64,000 nucleotides of DNA, taken from positions 5,296,970 through 5,360,969 of the forward strand of contig NZ_CP113063.1 in assembly GCF_026625785.1 (NCBI RefSeq). The letters are read 5' to 3'. Positions within the stretch are counted from its first letter, which is position 1, and each line of letters opens with the position of its first letter. The notes beneath the pieces are model-generated. The model was given only the letters and a program-made list of their open reading frames with translations. It had not been told where the DNA came from and made no database searches. This DNA is from Gordonia sp. SL306. Lineage in GTDB: Bacteria; Actinomycetota; Actinomycetes; Mycobacteriales; Mycobacteriaceae. Below are positions 61,442 through 64,000 of the stretch, in pieces. Made by a program: the position numbers and the translations under genes.

Positions 61442-61455
61442 CTGTCAGCAGCCCG

Positions 61456-61800
61456 TCATCGAGGATCGACGTCTTCCAGTGCCGTGGTCAACGCATCGTG
61501 CGCACGTTCGAGGAGTTCGGTCTGACGGGCCAGTGCCGGCAGATCAAAGGCGTCGCCTGCGGCCTGCCGCACCGAATCGACCTCGACGAGCAGCTGCGCG
61601 ACTGTATCCGTGACGGTATCGGGATCGACCGCCTCGGGCGGTTCGCCGTCGGCGCTCTCTGACGCCGTCTGGCCACCGGTGGAGCGCGGCATCAGGTGTG
61701 GACCGGGGCGTGGACCCGGGACCGGTCCGGTCGATGCCGAACCGGCCGACGAGGTGCCGGTCGGCTGCTCGTCGCGTCCTGGTTCGCCCGGTTCGGTCAT
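61456..61800 (-). CDS. Small conserved hypothetical protein between HAD and tlyA genes (Rv1693 position)
   Basis: A 114-residue protein: the first 60 residues are a disordered Gly/Pro/Ser-rich region, the last 50 form an amphipathic helix pair (DTVTDTVAQLLVEVDSVRQAAGDAFDLPALARQTELLERAHDAL) that looks like a coiled coil. No family function. It occupies the same slot as the short gene Rv1693 of M. tuberculosis, and is 13 bases past the preceding gene and 14 before tlyA, so it is surely in the same transcript. The ATG chosen starts MTEPGEPGRD. Confidence 0.75.
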   Translation of the reverse strand: MTEPGEPGRDEQPTGTSSAGSASTGPVPGPRPGPHLMPRSTGGQTASESADGEPPEAVDPDTVTDTVAQLLVEVDSVRQAAGDAFDLPALARQTELLERAHDALTTALEDVDPR

Positions 61801-61813
61801 GGTGGGACCAACG

Positions 61814-63865
61814 CTAGCGCATCCGACCGACGCCGACGGACTCCAGGACACCACGGACTTCGGTGTCGGCACTGGTGATCGACAGGTCGGCCGGGTCAAG
61901 CGCACCTTCGTCGATGGCCGACCACACCGCCGAGGCGAGAGCCGGGATGAGGCTCTCCGTCTTCGCAGATCCGACGCGGCTCACCGTGGCCGTCGGACCG
62001 TCGAACTCGACCCGCCAACCGTCGTGGTCGCCGGCCCGCACGGTATCCGCCTCGTGGTAGAGACCCGTGAGATCCGAGATCACATAGGTCGGCCGTTGTT
62101 CGGGGGGCGCGACGAGAAGATCCGTCACCGAACTCACCCCGGTCAGGACCAACACGCTGTCCACGCCCACCGAGTGCCCACCCTCGATGTCGGTGTCCAG
62201 CCGGTCACCGATGACGAGCGGTCGCGAGGCACGACTGCGCGCTATCGCGTCCGCCATCAGCGGCGCAGCCGGTTTGCCCGCCACGAGCGGCTGCTGACCG
62301 GTGGCGTGGGCGACCGCGGCAACCATCGAGCCGTTCCCGACCAGTTTTCCGCGCTCGGACGGCAAGGTCGCGTCGGTGTTGCAGGCAATCCACAGCGCAC
62401 CGGCATTGATGGCCAGTGCAGCCTCCGACAGCTGGGCCCAGCCGGTATCGGGTGAGTGCCCCTGGATGACGGCGGCAGGCCGGTCGTCGGCACTTCGCGT
62501 GACCCCGATTCCCACCTCGCGAACTTCCTGGGCAAGACCGTCGGTCCCGATCACGAGCGCCCGCGAACCCGGTTCGAGGTGTTCGGAGAGCAACCGCGCA
62601 GCCGACTGCGCGCTGGTCACCACCTGATCCTCGGTCGCTGCGAAGCCGAGGTCGACCAGGTGAGCCACCACCTCCGACGGCCGACGACTCGCATTGTTGG
62701 TGACGAAATACCGCGCGGTCCCCACGCTTTCGAGAGTCTCGCGGGCGCCTGGCAGGGCCCGCCGGCCGGCGAACACGGTGCCGTCGAGGTCGAGCAGCAG
62801 TGCGTCGTAGCGAGCTGCGAGCGATACGTTGTCGGACGCGACCGGCGCCGGAGAGTCACCTGCCTGTGCGGACTCGGCGGGAGCCTCGTGTGCCGGTTCC
62901 GGGGCGACAGCAACCACCGCGGTGTCGTCCACGGCGCTGTCACGCGCCGCTGCGCTCTCCGGAGTCATCGAATCGACCGGCGTCGCGTCGATGCCGTCAG
63001 CCGTGTGGCCGTCGGTCAGGTTCTCGTGAACTGCGACTCCGAGGGACTCGTCGACGAGGTCCTCGCCGGGCAGGGCCGCATCGCCGGCCGGGATCGAGTC
63101 GTCATCAGGCTCGTCCGAGGACAGCTCCACGAGTCGCAGCTCGGCATCGGTGACGTCGTCGACGTCCGCCGACGCAGCGTTCATGAACCACGTGATCGAC
63201 TCGTCGGTCCGGCCGGCGGCGTGCAGCGCGGATGCGTACGCGTAGTACAGGCGGGCCGGTCCGGTACCCGAGCGGCCCGGGGACAGGTCCTCGGACTGCA
63301 ACGTGACCACGGCTTTACCGGGCTCACCCAGATCGATTCGGGCGCCCGATTCGACGATCCGCATCTCGGTGGCCTCTTCGCCCGTGAGAGCGCGGCCGTC
63401 CTCGCTGCGCGCGATCTCCACCGCACGAGCGGGCCGTCCCAGGCCACGCTCCGCGTCCGCGATCAGCGGCAGGAGAGCGGTGTTACCGGTGATCCGGCGA
63501 GCGGCACGGAGTTCCGACAGGGCCTCCTGCCACTCACCCGCGTTGTATGCCGCGATGCCCATGGTCTCCCGGACCAAACCCACTCTGCCGGCCCGGCGAC
63601 GTGCCGCCCGGGCATGTTCGAGCGCGAGCGGTGGATCCTCGTCGAGCAACCGCGTCACCATCACGAGATGGCGGGCCACATTCTCGGCGTTCGCCTTGTC
63701 GAGGGTCAGCAGATCACGACGTACGTCGGTGTCCAGATCTGAGGCTGCCACGTCGACCGGCAGCGCCGGTTCGTCGGGCCGGCCTGCGGATCCGGTGCCC
63801 CTGGTGGGCCGATTCGGTCGCCCTGGACCCGCATCGCGTCGGCGGGGACGGTCACGATCACTCAT
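61814..63865 (-). CDS. TPR-like protein fused to HAD-IIA phosphatase (Rv1691-Rv1692 fusion)
   Basis: A 683-residue protein with two parts. Residues about 45-250 are helical TPR-like repeats (ARHLVMVTRLLDEDPPLALEHARAARRRAG, YYAYASALHAAGRTDESITWFMNAAS). An acidic, Ser/Ala/Pro-rich linker of about 90 residues follows. From about 350 the HAD-IIA phosphatase begins: LLLDLDGTVFAG (motif I), ARYFVTNNASRRPSEV (motif II), AGKPAAPLMADAI (Lys) and LVIGDRLDTDIEGG (motif IV). In M. tuberculosis these are separate adjacent genes; Rv1692 was described as a glycerol-phosphate phosphatase in lipid recycling. ATG seven bases behind TAGATT. Confidence 0.88.
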   Translation of the reverse strand: MSDRDRPRRRDAGPGRPNRPTRGTGSAGRPDEPALPVDVAASDLDTDVRRDLLTLDKANAENVARHLVMVTRLLDEDPPLALEHARAARRRAGRVGLVRETMGIAAYNAGEWQEALSELRAARRITGNTALLPLIADAERGLGRPARAVEIARSEDGRALTGEEATEMRIVESGARIDLGEPGKAVVTLQSEDLSPGRSGTGPARLYYAYASALHAAGRTDESITWFMNAASADVDDVTDAELRLVELSSDEPDDDSIPAGDAALPGEDLVDESLGVAVHENLTDGHTADGIDATPVDSMTPESAAARDSAVDDTAVVAVAPEPAHEAPAESAQAGDSPAPVASDNVSLAARYDALLLDLDGTVFAGRRALPGARETLESVGTARYFVTNNASRRPSEVVAHLVDLGFAATEDQVVTSAQSAARLLSEHLEPGSRALVIGTDGLAQEVREVGIGVTRSADDRPAAVIQGHSPDTGWAQLSEAALAINAGALWIACNTDATLPSERGKLVGNGSMVAAVAHATGQQPLVAGKPAAPLMADAIARSRASRPLVIGDRLDTDIEGGHSVGVDSVLVLTGVSSVTDLLVAPPEQRPTYVISDLTGLYHEADTVRAGDHDGWRVEFDGPTATVSRVGSAKTESLIPALASAVWSAIDEGALDPADLSITSADTEVRGVLESVGVGRMR

Positions 63866-63872
63866 AGCAGCC

Positions 63873-63878
63873 AATCTA
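63873..63878 (-). promoter_or_regulatory. Predicted -10 box (TAGATT) of the TPR-HAD gene, leaderless-type
   Basis: On the minus strand TAGATT ends seven bases before the ATG; it would start the long transcript that includes tlyA, nadK and recN. Confidence 0.5.
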
Positions 63879-63964
63879 TGCCTCGAAGCCAGAAGTTCGG
63901 AATCGAATGGTCTCCCCGGACAGACGCCGGTCCCGAGTCAGAATATCGGCGTCGTGGAGAAGAC

Positions 63965-64000
63965 ATGACAACGGCCCCGTATTCAATTCTTTCGAATGAA
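63965..64000 (+). CDS. Start of an unidentified gene, cut by the window end
   Basis: An ATG with GGAGAAG five bases upstream opens a frame that is still open after 12 codons (MTTAPYSILSN). The visible codons are richer in A and T than the surrounding genes. Too short to identify; divergent from the TPR-HAD gene. Confidence 0.45.
   Translation, partial: MTTAPYSILSNE

Overview
The window is chromosomal DNA of high GC content (I judge about two thirds G+C by eye; not computed) from a mycolic-acid actinobacterium of the order Mycobacteriales, most likely Gordonia or a close relative. The support is gene content and order. The first third follows the Mycobacterium tuberculosis Rv1845c-to-Rv1821 neighbourhood (M56 peptidase, gnd, guaB1, two CNNM proteins, glcB, an Rv1836c-like protein, gcvP, two MerR regulators flanking a bifunctional nuclease, garA, gcvH, pgsA2, secA2). 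The last third follows Rv1713-to-Rv1691 (der, cmk, rluB, scpB, scpA, parA, xerD, NUDIX, pyrG, steB/mctB, steA, recN, nadK, tlyA, a small conserved gene, then TPR and HAD modules). I compared against recalled gene orders; no database was searched.

Layout. 1-10.7 kb, plus strand: cut M56 peptidase, 6-phosphogluconate dehydrogenase, GuaB1, two CNNM membrane proteins, a conserved protein, malate synthase G and a membrane-anchored binding-protein-like gene. 10.8-20.7 kb, minus strand: glycine cleavage P protein behind a tandem glycine riboswitch, two MerR regulators, GarA, GcvH, PgsA2 and SecA2. 21-45 kb is the more variable middle, with genes on both strands: META-domain secreted protein, malate dehydrogenase, PPK2, pyruvyl-transferase-family protein, DUF503, uracil-DNA-glycosylase-like protein, VOC protein, a large SARP/ATPase regulator, FAD oxidoreductase, NYN protein, pyruvate:quinone oxidoreductase, fatty-acid desaturase, arylamine N-acetyltransferase, AroE-like protein, SRPBCC protein, secreted DUF4185 protein, Tex, aromatic monooxygenase, secreted hypothetical protein and a DHA2 exporter. 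45.6 kb carries a tRNA-Pro(GGG) with its terminator. 45.8-63.9 kb, minus strand: a dense run of housekeeping genes, many overlapping by 4 bases.

How the genes work together. The first half gathers glycine, glyoxylate and C4-acid metabolism with its control: GcvP and GcvH break down glycine, GcvP sits behind a glycine-sensing leader, malate synthase consumes glyoxylate, malate dehydrogenase oxidises the product, and GarA is the known phospho-switch of 2-oxoglutarate metabolism. The last part combines chromosome organisation (ParA, ScpAB, XerD), nucleotide supply (PyrG, Cmk), RNA modification (RluB, TlyA), ribosome assembly (Der), repair (RecN), NADP supply (NadK) and cell separation (SteAB).

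I see no prophage, insertion sequence, CRISPR array or obvious new defence system. The unusual signals are regulatory and architectural: a perfect inverted repeat enclosing the -10 box in front of the glycine riboswitch; a TGTCAC-N4-GTGACA type palindrome in three separate intergenic regions next to envelope, export or secreted genes; several TANNNT boxes 6-7 bases before start codons, including two divergent pairs; a TPR-HAD phosphatase fusion; an Rv1836c-like protein without the VWA part; a DHA2 exporter with a winged-helix-like C-terminal tail; and an AroE-like enzyme with an altered substrate loop.
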